Shown here in pieces: positions 18,001 to 25,580 of a stretch of 38,045 nt of DNA (its first letter is position 1; every line of letters starts with the position of its first letter). This stretch comes from an uncultured Clostridia bacterium (GTDB lineage: Bacteria > Bacillota > Clostridia > TANB77 > CAG-508). Position numbers and translations under genes: made by a program. Below the pieces are notes generated by a model, which was not told the origin of the DNA, searched no databases, and was given only the letters and a program-made list of their open reading frames with translations. The stretch covers positions 1 through 38,045 of the forward strand of contig CANRKF010000013.1 in the NCBI GenBank assembly GCA_947631145.1, read 5' to 3'.

Positions 18001-21000
18001 AAAATACTAACTATCATTTCAAGAGATTTATCAAGTAAAATTGGCACAATATCTCCAGCTTTCACACCATTATTTTGCATAAAATGAGCTAATTGATTAG
18101 ATTTTTCATCAAGCTGAGCATAAGTCATACTTTCATTTTCAAAAACAATAGCTGTTTCATTTGGTGTTAAATCTACTTGTTTATACCATAATTCAACTAT
18201 ATTTGAATTACTAGGATAATCCACCTTTGTATCATTAAAATCATGAAGAATTTCATATTCTTCTTCTTTTGATATTATTTTAATATTAGAAATAGTTTCG
18301 TTAGCATTGCTTAAAACTTGATCTAAAACAAGTTCAAAATGTTTTGCAAGTCTTTCAATATATTTTTTAGTAAATAATTTTGTAGCATATTCTATTCTAA
18401 AGGTAAAATAATTTTCAAAAGGCACTACTTCTAAAGAAAAATCAAACTTAGAAATAGGTAAGTTAGGAATATAATATGTACTTTTTATACCATTAAATAA
18501 AACCTCTTCATAACCATTATTTTGATAAATAAACATAGTATCAAATAAAGGATTTCTGCTAATATCACGTTTTACATCAAGACTAGAAACTAATTCATTA
18601 AAAGGATAATCCTGATGTGAAAAAGCTTCTAGGCAATAATTTTTAGTTTGATTTATAAAATCTAACACAGTAGAATTTATGTTAATTTTCTGCTTTAAAG
18701 GCAAAGAATTAACAAACATACCAAATACAGATTGTAGTTCTTCTAAAGATCTTCCAGCAATAGGAGTACCAACTACAATATCATCCTGTGAAGTATATTT
18801 ATTTAATAAAATATAGTAACAGGTTAAAAATAACATATATGGAGTAATATTATTTTGTTTAGCAAAATCTATTATTTTACTGCTTTTAGAAGGAGAAAAT
18901 TCAAATAAATAATTATCTCCATCATAGCTTTGCTTTTGAGGTCTTTCAAAATTAGTAGGCATAGAAAGTACAGGTATATCTTCTTTAAATTGAGAAACCC
19001 AGAAATTTTTACTCTCCTCATAAGAAATACTATCCTTATTATTATTTTCCCACACTGCAAAATCTTTATAATCAATAGATTTTTCTGGCAAAATTTCGCC
19101 ATTATATAAGCAAGAAAGTTCCTTCATAAAAATAGAAAGTGAAGTTCCATCACAAATAATATGATGCATATTTAAAAATAAAGTAGCTTTATTATCATCT
19201 TGAATAACAAGGCATGCATCAAATAAAGGACAATTATCCAAAGAAAAAGGTTTTACAAATTCTTCAAAAAGCTTTTGCAAAGGAATACCATTTTGTTTTT
19301 TTACTTTTAATGAAAAATCAATATCATCTTTAACTATTTGATAAACATCATTATCAAATATAGTAAATAAAGTTCTTAAAGCCTCGTGCCTTTTAATTAG
19401 GTGCTTAAAACAATTTTCAAGTTTTGTAATATCTGGCACTGAAGCAAATTCAAGCCCACCAGCAATATTATATAGTATAGAATTTTTATCTATACTAGAA
19501 GTATAATAAATTCTTCTTTGAGCAGAAGAAATAGGATAATACGATTCATCTTTTGCCTTTGATATAGTAATATTAGAAAAATTACTTTTTACATTAGAAG
19601 CAATATAATCAGAAAGCTCAATAACAGTAGGATAACGAAAAATATCCTTTACTGTAATTGGAATATTATAAATATTATGAATAGTATTTACTAAAGAAAT
19701 AGCACTCAAAGAATCTCCACCTATTTCAAAAAAGGAATCTTCAATACTTAAATTTTCAATAGAAAGCAAAGAAGAAATTTTTTGAATTAAGGTATTATCT
19801 ATTTCATTTCTTGCAGGAATTATTTTTTTATTTATATTTTTTGTAGGAATAGGAAGAGCCTTTCTATCTATTTTTCCACTAATAGTAAGAGGAAGACTTT
19901 TTATTTGCATAATGTATGTTGGAATCATATAATCTGGCAAAATATTTTCAAGAAAAGCCTTTAAATCCTTAATAGAAATTTCACTATTAGAAGTAATATA
20001 CGAGCAAATTGCTTTTTGTCCATTTATATCTGCCAAAATAGATACACTTTCATTTATTCCATTAAATTTTAAAATATTATTATCAATTTCCTCAAGTTCA
20101 ATTCTAAAACCTCTTAATTTAATTTGTTTATCTATTCTAGATAAAAATACAATATTTCCGTCTGGTAAATATTTTACTAAATCCCCAGTTTTATAAATAT
20201 AACCATCACCAAAAGGATTTTTTTGAAATTTCTCCTTAGTTAAATCATCACGATTAATATAACCTTTAGCAATACCATCTCCGCCAACCCATAATTCACC
20301 GGGAATGCCAATAGGTTGCAAACTGCCAGTTTTAGAAACTATGTAGCAAGTAGAATTAGAAATAGGCTTTCCAATAGGTATATTTGTACTTATATTATTT
20401 TTATCAACTGCATAACAAGTAGAGTATGAGCCATTTTCAGTAGGACCATAACAATTAATAATTTGAATATTAGGACATAACTCATAAATTTTTTTAATAT
20501 GAGTAGGCGAAATTACATCTCCACCAGTTAATAAATATCTAACTGGCTCAAAAATGCTAGCATCTTCATTAGCAAGGCCATTTAAAAGACCTGTTGTTAA
20601 AAATAAAATAGTAACTTTTTTACTTTTTATAAAAGACTTCATATATGATAAATCCAAAAGTTCATCTTTTTTCAAAACATATAAATGAAAACCATTTAAT
20701 AAAGAACCAAATATTTCAAATATACACGCATCAAAAACAATAGTACCAGTTTGTACCATAACTTCATGTTCTTTAAAAGTTAAAAAATTAGGATTTTTAA
20801 CAAGTCTTACAATATTTCTTTGTTTAACCATAACCCCTTTAGGGTTACCAGTAGAACCAGAAGTATAAATAATGTAAATTAAATCCTCTGGAGTAGTGCA
20901 AATAGGAAGATTCTCTTTTGCTTGAGCATTTTCATAAATAAAAGTAGAATCTAAGTCTATTGCCAAATAAGGAACAGATAACTCCTTAGCTGAGCTACTA

Positions 21001-22697
21001 TGGATATGTGTAGTTAAAATAAGTTTAGGGTTAGAATTATCTAAAATATATTTTAAACGCTTAGTAGGAAGTTCAATATCTAAAGGCAAAAAAGTTCCAC
21101 CAGCCTTTAAAATAGCATACATAGCAATTATCATTTCTAAAGATTTATCTATAAATAAACCAATTACATCACCAGCAGAAATTTGGTAATTATTTTTTAA
21201 AAAATGAGCTAATTGATTTACTTTTTCATTTAATTCTTTATAAGTTAAAGATTCATTTTCAAAGGTAAGAGCAACATCATTTGAATGTTTTAAAACTTGC
21301 TCCTCAAACAATTCTACAATAGTTTTATTTCTTGGGTAATCTATTTTAGTTTGATTAAAACCATGTATTAATTTTTCTTTTTCTTCTAAAGTAACAATTT
21401 CAATATCAGAAAGCTTTAAATTTTCATCATTTAAAACTTGTGAAATAACATATAAAATTCTTTCATGAATTTGCTCTATATCATAAGAAGAATACTTTTC
21501 ACATTTATAATCATAAGCAATATTAAGCTTATTTGTATCATTAAAATCAAAAATGTGAATATCAATATCATCTGCAATATTACCATTAAAAAGCCACGTA
21601 CTACTATGAGGAACATTATCTTGTTCTTCGTTCATTTTGGTAATTTGATAAGAAATCATAATATTATATAAATTTGGTAAATTACTTTGCTTTTTTCTTA
21701 AATCTTCAATAATATTTTGGTACGAATATTTTTGATGTCTAAGTAAAGCCATAGAATTTGCCATAATTAAATTCAAAAAATCTTTAAAATACAAAGAATT
21801 ATCAACACTAACTCTAAGAGGAAGTGTATTAATAAACATACCAGCTATGTTTTTTTCTTTAAAATTAGATCTATTTAAAATAGGAGTTCCAATACAAAAA
21901 TCATCTAAATTAGAAACTCTACTAATATATAAAGAAAAAATAGCTGTTAAAAAATTAAATAAAGAAACTTTTTGTTTTTCACAATAATTTTTTATATCAT
22001 CTAATAAATTTAAAGAAATAGGAAGCTCTTTTCTTGAAGCCTTAGTAGAATTTTCAGAACTATTATTTAAACTTGGAATTGTAGCATTATCGGGAATAGT
22101 AGAAAAAACTTCACTCCAATAAGCTTTATCTTTTTCATATTTAATACTATTTTTATATTCTACTTCAGAAGAAATATAATTTGCATAAGAATATAGGGAA
22201 ATATCCTTTTCCGCATAATTTTTATTTTGCAAATAAGAAGAATAAATTTCCATAATTTCATTTACAGTAATTCCAAGAGTCCAAGAATCAGCAATTAAAT
22301 GGTGCATATTAACAATAAAACCACCATAATTATTTGGAAAACGAAAAACAACAAATTTAAATAAAGGTAAATTATATAATGAAAAAGGTTTTTGAGCTAT
22401 TTCATTTGCGGTAGAAAAAAGCTCACTTTCTGATTTAACATTAATAACTTCAATAGGAAAATCTTTATATTCACATATATATTGCTTTACTTCCTCGTCT
22501 TTATTATCTAACAATATTCTACAGCTATCATTTTGTTTTACAAACTGTTTAATTGATAAAATAAATTTATCAAAATCAACTACATCATTAATTTTCAAAA
22601 TACCAGCAATATTATTAATATTAGTACCACTATAATATTCTTCTGTTAAATAAATTGACTTTTGTGGATTAGTTAAAGAATATAATTGTTTTTCCAT
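15018..22697 (-). CDS. bimodular nonribosomal peptide synthetase with terminal reductase, C-A-T-C-A-T-R
   Basis: 2559 aa. Domains: C1 about 1-430 (HHLIADS 132-138), A1 455-950 (YTSGSTGNPKG), T1 965-1033 (GGDSL, Ser996), C2 1050-1480 (HHIICDG 1178-1184), A2 1495-1985, T2 2003-2072 (Ser2034), a repeat-rich linker 2073-2175, and a thioester reductase 2176-2559 (NADPH loop TGFTGFLG 2183-2190, Thr2313, Tyr2352 and Lys2356). The specificity positions read by alignment to GrsA give DAFWLGGTFK for A2, a valine code, and DAFFLGCSYK for A1, nearest to branched aliphatic codes such as Ile. No TE or epimerase domain is present; reductive release should yield an aldehyde, possibly then a cyclic imine. The N-terminal C domain suggests an acyl starter. 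No phosphopantetheinyl transferase or exporter is in the window. The ribosome site GGGGC is weak. Confidence 0.93.
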   Translation of the reverse strand: MEKQLYSLTNPQKSIYLTEEYYSGTNINNIAGILKINDVVDFDKFILSIKQFVKQNDSCRILLDNKDEEVKQYICEYKDFPIEVINVKSESELFSTANEIAQKPFSLYNLPLFKFVVFRFPNNYGGFIVNMHHLIADSWTLGITVNEIMEIYSSYLQNKNYAEKDISLYSYANYISSEVEYKNSIKYEKDKAYWSEVFSTIPDNATIPSLNNSSENSTKASRKELPISLNLLDDIKNYCEKQKVSLFNFLTAIFSLYISRVSNLDDFCIGTPILNRSNFKEKNIAGMFINTLPLRVSVDNSLYFKDFLNLIMANSMALLRHQKYSYQNIIEDLRKKQSNLPNLYNIMISYQITKMNEEQDNVPHSSTWLFNGNIADDIDIHIFDFNDTNKLNIAYDYKCEKYSSYDIEQIHERILYVISQVLNDENLKLSDIEIVTLEEKEKLIHGFNQTKIDYPRNKTIVELFEEQVLKHSNDVALTFENESLTYKELNEKVNQLAHFLKNNYQISAGDVIGLFIDKSLEMIIAMYAILKAGGTFLPLDIELPTKRLKYILDNSNPKLILTTHIHSSSAKELSVPYLAIDLDSTFIYENAQAKENLPICTTPEDLIYIIYTSGSTGNPKGVMVKQRNIVRLVKNPNFLTFKEHEVMVQTGTIVFDACIFEIFGSLLNGFHLYVLKKDELLDLSYMKSFIKSKKVTILFLTTGLLNGLANEDASIFEPVRYLLTGGDVISPTHIKKIYELCPNIQIINCYGPTENGSYSTCYAVDKNNISTNIPIGKPISNSTCYIVSKTGSLQPIGIPGELWVGGDGIAKGYINRDDLTKEKFQKNPFGDGYIYKTGDLVKYLPDGNIVFLSRIDKQIKLRGFRIELEEIDNNILKFNGINESVSILADINGQKAICSYITSNSEISIKDLKAFLENILPDYMIPTYIMQIKSLPLTISGKIDRKALPIPTKNINKKIIPARNEIDNTLIQKISSLLSIENLSIEDSFFEIGGDSLSAISLVNTIHNIYNIPITVKDIFRYPTVIELSDYIASNVKSNFSNITISKAKDESYYPISSAQRRIYYTSSIDKNSILYNIAGGLEFASVPDITKLENCFKHLIKRHEALRTLFTIFDNDVYQIVKDDIDFSLKVKKQNGIPLQKLFEEFVKPFSLDNCPLFDACLVIQDDNKATLFLNMHHIICDGTSLSIFMKELSCLYNGEILPEKSIDYKDFAVWENNNKDSISYEESKNFWVSQFKEDIPVLSMPTNFERPQKQSYDGDNYLFEFSPSKSSKIIDFAKQNNITPYMLFLTCYYILLNKYTSQDDIVVGTPIAGRSLEELQSVFGMFVNSLPLKQKININSTVLDFINQTKNYCLEAFSHQDYPFNELVSSLDVKRDISRNPLFDTMFIYQNNGYEEVLFNGIKSTYYIPNLPISKFDFSLEVVPFENYFTFRIEYATKLFTKKYIERLAKHFELVLDQVLSNANETISNIKIISKEEEYEILHDFNDTKVDYPSNSNIVELWYKQVDLTPNETAIVFENESMTYAQLDEKSNQLAHFMQNNGVKAGDIVPILLDKSLEMIVSILGILKVGAAFLPIDVQYPKERIDYMLHDSNANILLTVPDFIHKSATTIKPLSIELSNYIYEREEKTRVNANINPDSLAYVMYTSGSTGNPKGVMVTHKNIVRLIKNNNFIEFKPKERILQTGSIVFDACTFEIWAALLNGFTLYIIKKQDLLDASKLQDYLLKNKITILWLTAPLMQQLSEDNPHMFRSVRVLLTGGDVLSPKHINMIKSANPNLTIINGYGPTENTTFSCCFTIDKLYDTSIPIGKPISNSTAYVVSSTGNLQPIGIPGELWVGGDGVGKGYLNNENLTKEKFIPNPFGSGMVYKTGDLVSWNEDGTICFIGRIDSQVKIRGFRVELSEINLGISKFPAIKECYTTVLNINNEKTICSYIATDNLIDENELKEFLKNFLPVYMIPSHFMQLEKLPINTNGKVDKNKLPINFNNALIHRESIIPPRNKTEEILLTLFKKVLNYDNIGITDNFFEIGGDSLSAMKLQVEALSNNLQISYGNIFDFPTVEKLSNYLLEKVNNSDLKNSNEQNLDINENEIFDKQLDKSDDEKYNEQLDKNKFKIFDNQLNKSEDENYNEQLDKNKFKIFDEQLNKSENEDYKKYDKFIANNYITNNMSLTFVPIKNVLLTGFTGFLGAHVLDSLLKNTSAKVYCLIRSKNNFTAEQRLKNVLKFYFENKYDNLIGKRIFLVEGDITDSKLGLNNENYENLGGCLDTVIHCAALVKHYGNYDDFNNININGTQNIISLCEKFNLRLLHVSTISVSGNNLAEGSNIENNFGKEINYNETKFYIGQNLSNAYVHSKFEAEHLVLEAISKGLNACILRMGNLTSRFSEGKFQQNHFENAFVNRIRSFLQIGYLPDYMMDLYAEFTPIDYCGDAIVKIASYFNKDYNVFHLLNEKHVNLDKLYEIMVELGIDIKLVSAEKFEKIINNLLQDQTKKNYLEGIINDFDKNKKLVYRSEVKIESDFTKEFLSKIGFEWPAIDKRYLKNYFKYLADIGYFNINIK
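16221..16421 (-). repeat. 72-bp in-frame tandem repeat in the NRPS T2-R linker
   Basis: Codes for residues about 2093-2159: two full 24-residue units and a partial third, each IFDxQLxKSxxExYNEQLDKNKFK in pattern. The DNA copies are nearly identical (for example CGAAAATTTTAAATTTATTT at 16271 and 16343, 72 bp apart), so the expansion is recent. Confidence 0.9.
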
Positions 22698-22818
22698 ATA
22701 AAATTGCCCCTTTTATTTTTTAGTATTATTTTATTAAATAAAATACAAATTTTACCATACAAAAGGCAAAAAAATCTTTTACCTTAAATATTTATATAAA
22801 ATTTTAGTATTTTAGAAA

Positions 22819-22847
22819 AGTATATACTAACTATATAGAAAAATCAA
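22819..22847 (-). promoter_or_regulatory. candidate NRPS promoter
   Basis: On the minus strand TTGATT (22847-22842), a 17-bp spacer and TATACT (22824-22819). The predicted leader is about 115 nt. Confidence 0.5.
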
Positions 22848-22855
22848 TGAAAATA

Positions 22856-22884
22856 TTGCAAAAAAATTCCTTTTATTGTAAAAT
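22856..22884 (+). promoter_or_regulatory. candidate promoter of the acyl-AMP ligase gene
   Basis: TTGCAA (22856-22861), a 17-bp spacer ending in TTG, and TAAAAT (22879-22884), an extended -10. The -35 lies 8 bp from the -35 of the NRPS promoter on the other strand. The predicted leader is about 225 nt. Confidence 0.55.
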
Positions 22885-23020
22885 TTAATTGAAAAAACTA
22901 GATTGTAGAATTGTTTTCAGAAATTAGAAACATAATTTAAATAAAATATTTTGTTATTGTGTAATAATAAGTTTTTCAATAATCTATTTAATTTGAAAGA
23001 ATAAAAAGCTTTCATACCTA

Positions 23021-23098
23021 TGTGTGCCTTTGAGCCAAACGAGAAAAAAATGAAATTTAAAATAATGGTTAAAGTTCCTATAAAACTTAAAAAATGAA
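23021..23098 (+). CDS. possible 25-residue upstream ORF in the ligase leader
   Basis: Reads MCAFEPNEKK then MKFKIMVKVP and IKLKK, ending in TGA 14 bp before the ligase start. It lies within the predicted ligase transcript and is less A/T-biased than its flanks. No good ribosome site precedes it, and its frame differs from that of the ligase. It could be a leader peptide, a remnant, or chance. The rest of the 417-bp gap between NRPS and ligase holds the two promoters and nothing else recognised. Confidence 0.2.
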
Positions 23099-23114
23099 AG
23101 GATTGTAATTTAGT

Positions 23115-24827
23115 ATGAAAAAAGAAAAAAGCAGAATTGTTTATGAGGTAGAAGAAGTAAAAGACTTTAAAGAACTTATAAACAGAGCTTATGAAAAATA
23201 TCCACAAAACACAGCCTATAAATATAAAGTAAAAAACGGTGAAAAAACAGAATATGTAACAAAAACATATTCAGAATTTAAAGAAGATATAGAAGCCTTA
23301 TCAACTAAATTATTGCAAATGGGGCTAAGCGGAAAAAAAGTAGCTGTAATAGGAAATAACCGTTACGAATGGTGTACCACATATTTAGCAGTTACTACAG
23401 GAGGAATGATAATAGTTCCATTAGATAAAGCTTTGCCAGAAAATGAACTTCAATCCTTAATATTAAGAAGCGGGGCAGAAGCAATTATTTGCGAGCAAAA
23501 ATATATAGAAGAAATTTCAAATTTAAAAAACAGTAATTTAAAATATATAATAAGTATGGAAAATACAGAAAAAGAAGTATTGCTTTATAATAATTTATTA
23601 AAAGAAGGAAAAGAACTAATAAAGCAAGGAAATAAAGATTATGAAAAAGTAAAAATAGATCCAAATGCAGTTTCAATATTATTATTTACATCTGGAACCA
23701 CAAACATATCAAAAGGAGTTTTACTTTCACAAAATAATATATGTAGTAACATTACTGCACTTTCAAAATACGTAAAAATGTATCCAACAGATACACTTCT
23801 TTCATTTTTACCAATACATCACACCTTTGAATGCACTATAACCTTCCTTTTTGGAATTTATCATGGAGTAACAGTAGCATTTTGTGATGGACTAAAATAT
23901 ATACAAAAAAATATGAATGAATATCAAGTAAGTGTTTTTGTAGCAGTACCTTTAGTATTAGAAAATATACATAAAAAAGTATGGAAGGGAATAGAAGAAC
24001 AAGGCAAAAAAGGCTTAATGAAAGCAATGATAGTAATTACAAAGCTACTTGCCAAAATAAAAATAGATATAAGAAAAAAAGTATTCAAACCAATAATAAA
24101 TAATTTTGGAGGAAAACTAAGAATTGTTTTTGTAGGCTCAGCACCACTAGATAAAAAAATTATAAAAGGCTTTAATAACTTTGGAGTAGATTTAATACAA
24201 GGATATGGCTTAACAGAAACTTCACCAGTTGTAACAGCAGAAACAGATAAAGAAAAAAGACCGGGATCTATTGGGTTTCCATTACCTAATTTAGAAGTAA
24301 AAATTGAAAATCCAGATGAAAAAGGAATTGGGGAAATTACAGTTAAAGGACCAAGCGTTATGCTAGGCTATTACGAAAATGAAGAAGCAACAAAGAAATG
24401 TATGAAAAATGGATGGTTTTCTACAGGAGACTACGGATATTTAGATAAAGACAATTTCCTATATATTTGTGGTAGAAAAAATGATGTTATTGTTTTAAAA
24501 AATGGAAAAAATGTATATCCACAAGAGCTAGAAATTCTAATAAACCAAATACCAGCAGTAGAAGAAAGCATGGTATTTGCACGCAATAAAAATTCTATGG
24601 ATACAATGCTTTGTGCAAAAATAGTATATAATGAAGAAACTATTAAAAATTTATATGGCGAAAAAACAGAAGAAGAGAAAAAAGAAATAATTTGGCAAGC
24701 CGTTAAAGAAGTAAATAAAAAACTTCCAGATGTAAAACATATTAAAGAAATAGCTATAACAAATGAACCTCTTGAAAAAACAACTACTCAAAAAATAAAA
24801 CGTTATGAGGAAATTAAAAAAAGTTAA
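23115..24827 (+). CDS. AMP-forming acyl-CoA synthetase / fatty acyl ligase
   Basis: 570 aa, ANL superfamily. Motifs: phosphate loop LLFTSGTTNISKGV (the usual Gly after TT is Asn), FLPIHHTFE, a C-terminal-domain hinge GWFSTGDYGYLD, the adenylate motif YGLTETSPV, and the catalytic Lys near the end (TTTQKIKRY). Length and layout match long-chain acyl-CoA synthetases of Clostridia. It activates carboxylic acids to acyl-AMP and then acyl-CoA. It is transcribed away from the NRPS from an adjoining promoter, so it may supply the acyl starter for the NRPS C1 domain; this link is inference, since similar ligases also serve membrane lipid metabolism. GAAAGGA precedes the ATG. The downstream small gene starts 25 bp later. 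Confidence 0.9.
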   Translation: MKKEKSRIVYEVEEVKDFKELINRAYEKYPQNTAYKYKVKNGEKTEYVTKTYSEFKEDIEALSTKLLQMGLSGKKVAVIGNNRYEWCTTYLAVTTGGMIIVPLDKALPENELQSLILRSGAEAIICEQKYIEEISNLKNSNLKYIISMENTEKEVLLYNNLLKEGKELIKQGNKDYEKVKIDPNAVSILLFTSGTTNISKGVLLSQNNICSNITALSKYVKMYPTDTLLSFLPIHHTFECTITFLFGIYHGVTVAFCDGLKYIQKNMNEYQVSVFVAVPLVLENIHKKVWKGIEEQGKKGLMKAMIVITKLLAKIKIDIRKKVFKPIINNFGGKLRIVFVGSAPLDKKIIKGFNNFGVDLIQGYGLTETSPVVTAETDKEKRPGSIGFPLPNLEVKIENPDEKGIGEITVKGPSVMLGYYENEEATKKCMKNGWFSTGDYGYLDKDNFLYICGRKNDVIVLKNGKNVYPQELEILINQIPAVEESMVFARNKNSMDTMLCAKIVYNEETIKNLYGEKTEEEKKEIIWQAVKEVNKKLPDVKHIKEIAITNEPLEKTTTQKIKRYEEIKKS

Positions 24828-24852
24828 AAAAGAGAAAGGAATATAATTCGGT

Positions 24853-25272
24853 GTGAAAAAAATATTTATTGCTCTTCTAATTATAATAATAATTATTATT
24901 GTTTTATTATTTGCAATTAATACAAATAATAAAATAAGTGAAGATTACTATTTAAAAATTATGGGTGGTTATGGAGAAATACTGTATACTACATATTTAT
25001 ATTGGGATGGTGGACAAGAAGCCAAATATATTTGTAGCACTAGCATAACAGAAAAATGGGGAAGCTCAGAATATAAAGAAAAAGTTACTAAAAAGGGAAA
25101 ATTAAAATTTGTGCAAGGAATATATGAAATAGCACAAGAAAATAATTCTTTTGGGTATGTTGTATTAAATACAGATATAAAATTACCACAAAATGATATA
25201 AATTATAAAAAAGGTGATATGTTAACAATAGATGAATTATATAATTTATTTAATGTAATTGGAAGTAAATAA
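24853..25272 (+). CDS. small membrane-anchored or secreted protein, unknown function
   Basis: 139 aa from a GTG at 24853, with GAAAGGA 11 bp upstream. Residues 2-22 are one strongly hydrophobic helix after KK, an anchor or uncleaved signal. The rest is a soluble domain with GGYGEILYTTYLYW and EIAQENNSFGYVVLNTD (split here), with no family I recognise. It begins 25 bp after the acyl ligase and ends before a terminator, so it is probably the last gene of the ligase operon. A link to NRPS product handling is possible only from position. Confidence 0.7.
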   Translation: MKKIFIALLIIIIIIIVLLFAINTNNKISEDYYLKIMGGYGEILYTTYLYWDGGQEAKYICSTSITEKWGSSEYKEKVTKKGKLKFVQGIYEIAQENNSFGYVVLNTDIKLPQNDINYKKGDMLTIDELYNLFNVIGSK

Positions 25273-25305
25273 TATTATTAATATAAAAATAAAAATTATA
25301 GAATT

Positions 25306-25352
25306 TAGTAAAAAGCCGTTCTTATGAATAGGCTTTTACTATTTTCTTTTTT
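25306..25352 (+). terminator. intrinsic terminator of the ligase operon
   Basis: TAGTAAAAAGCC (25306-25317) pairs with GGCTTTTACTA (25331-25341), with one bulged A, and is followed by TTTTCTTTTTT. The rest of the 308-bp gap (25353-25580) is A-rich with weak repeats of GAATAATATA. Confidence 0.85.
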
Positions 25353-25580
25353 TATGATTAAAAAATAAAAAAAAGGAAAAAATTATAATAATTAAAAAAT
25401 AGTATATAAAGAATAATATACAAAAAATAATATGCTAAGAATAATATATGAAAAAATAAAATAGGAAAAATTAAAAATTAAATGTAAAAAATAATTTAAT
25501 AAAAAAATAAATATAAAAATAATTTGATAAAAAATAAAACAAAAATATTAAAATTAAGTTTAGAAAGGAAAAACATAAGT

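Noticed and set aside
23115..24827. A third NRPS adenylation module
   Set aside because: The protein lacks C and T domains, and its motifs and length are those of acyl-CoA synthetases.
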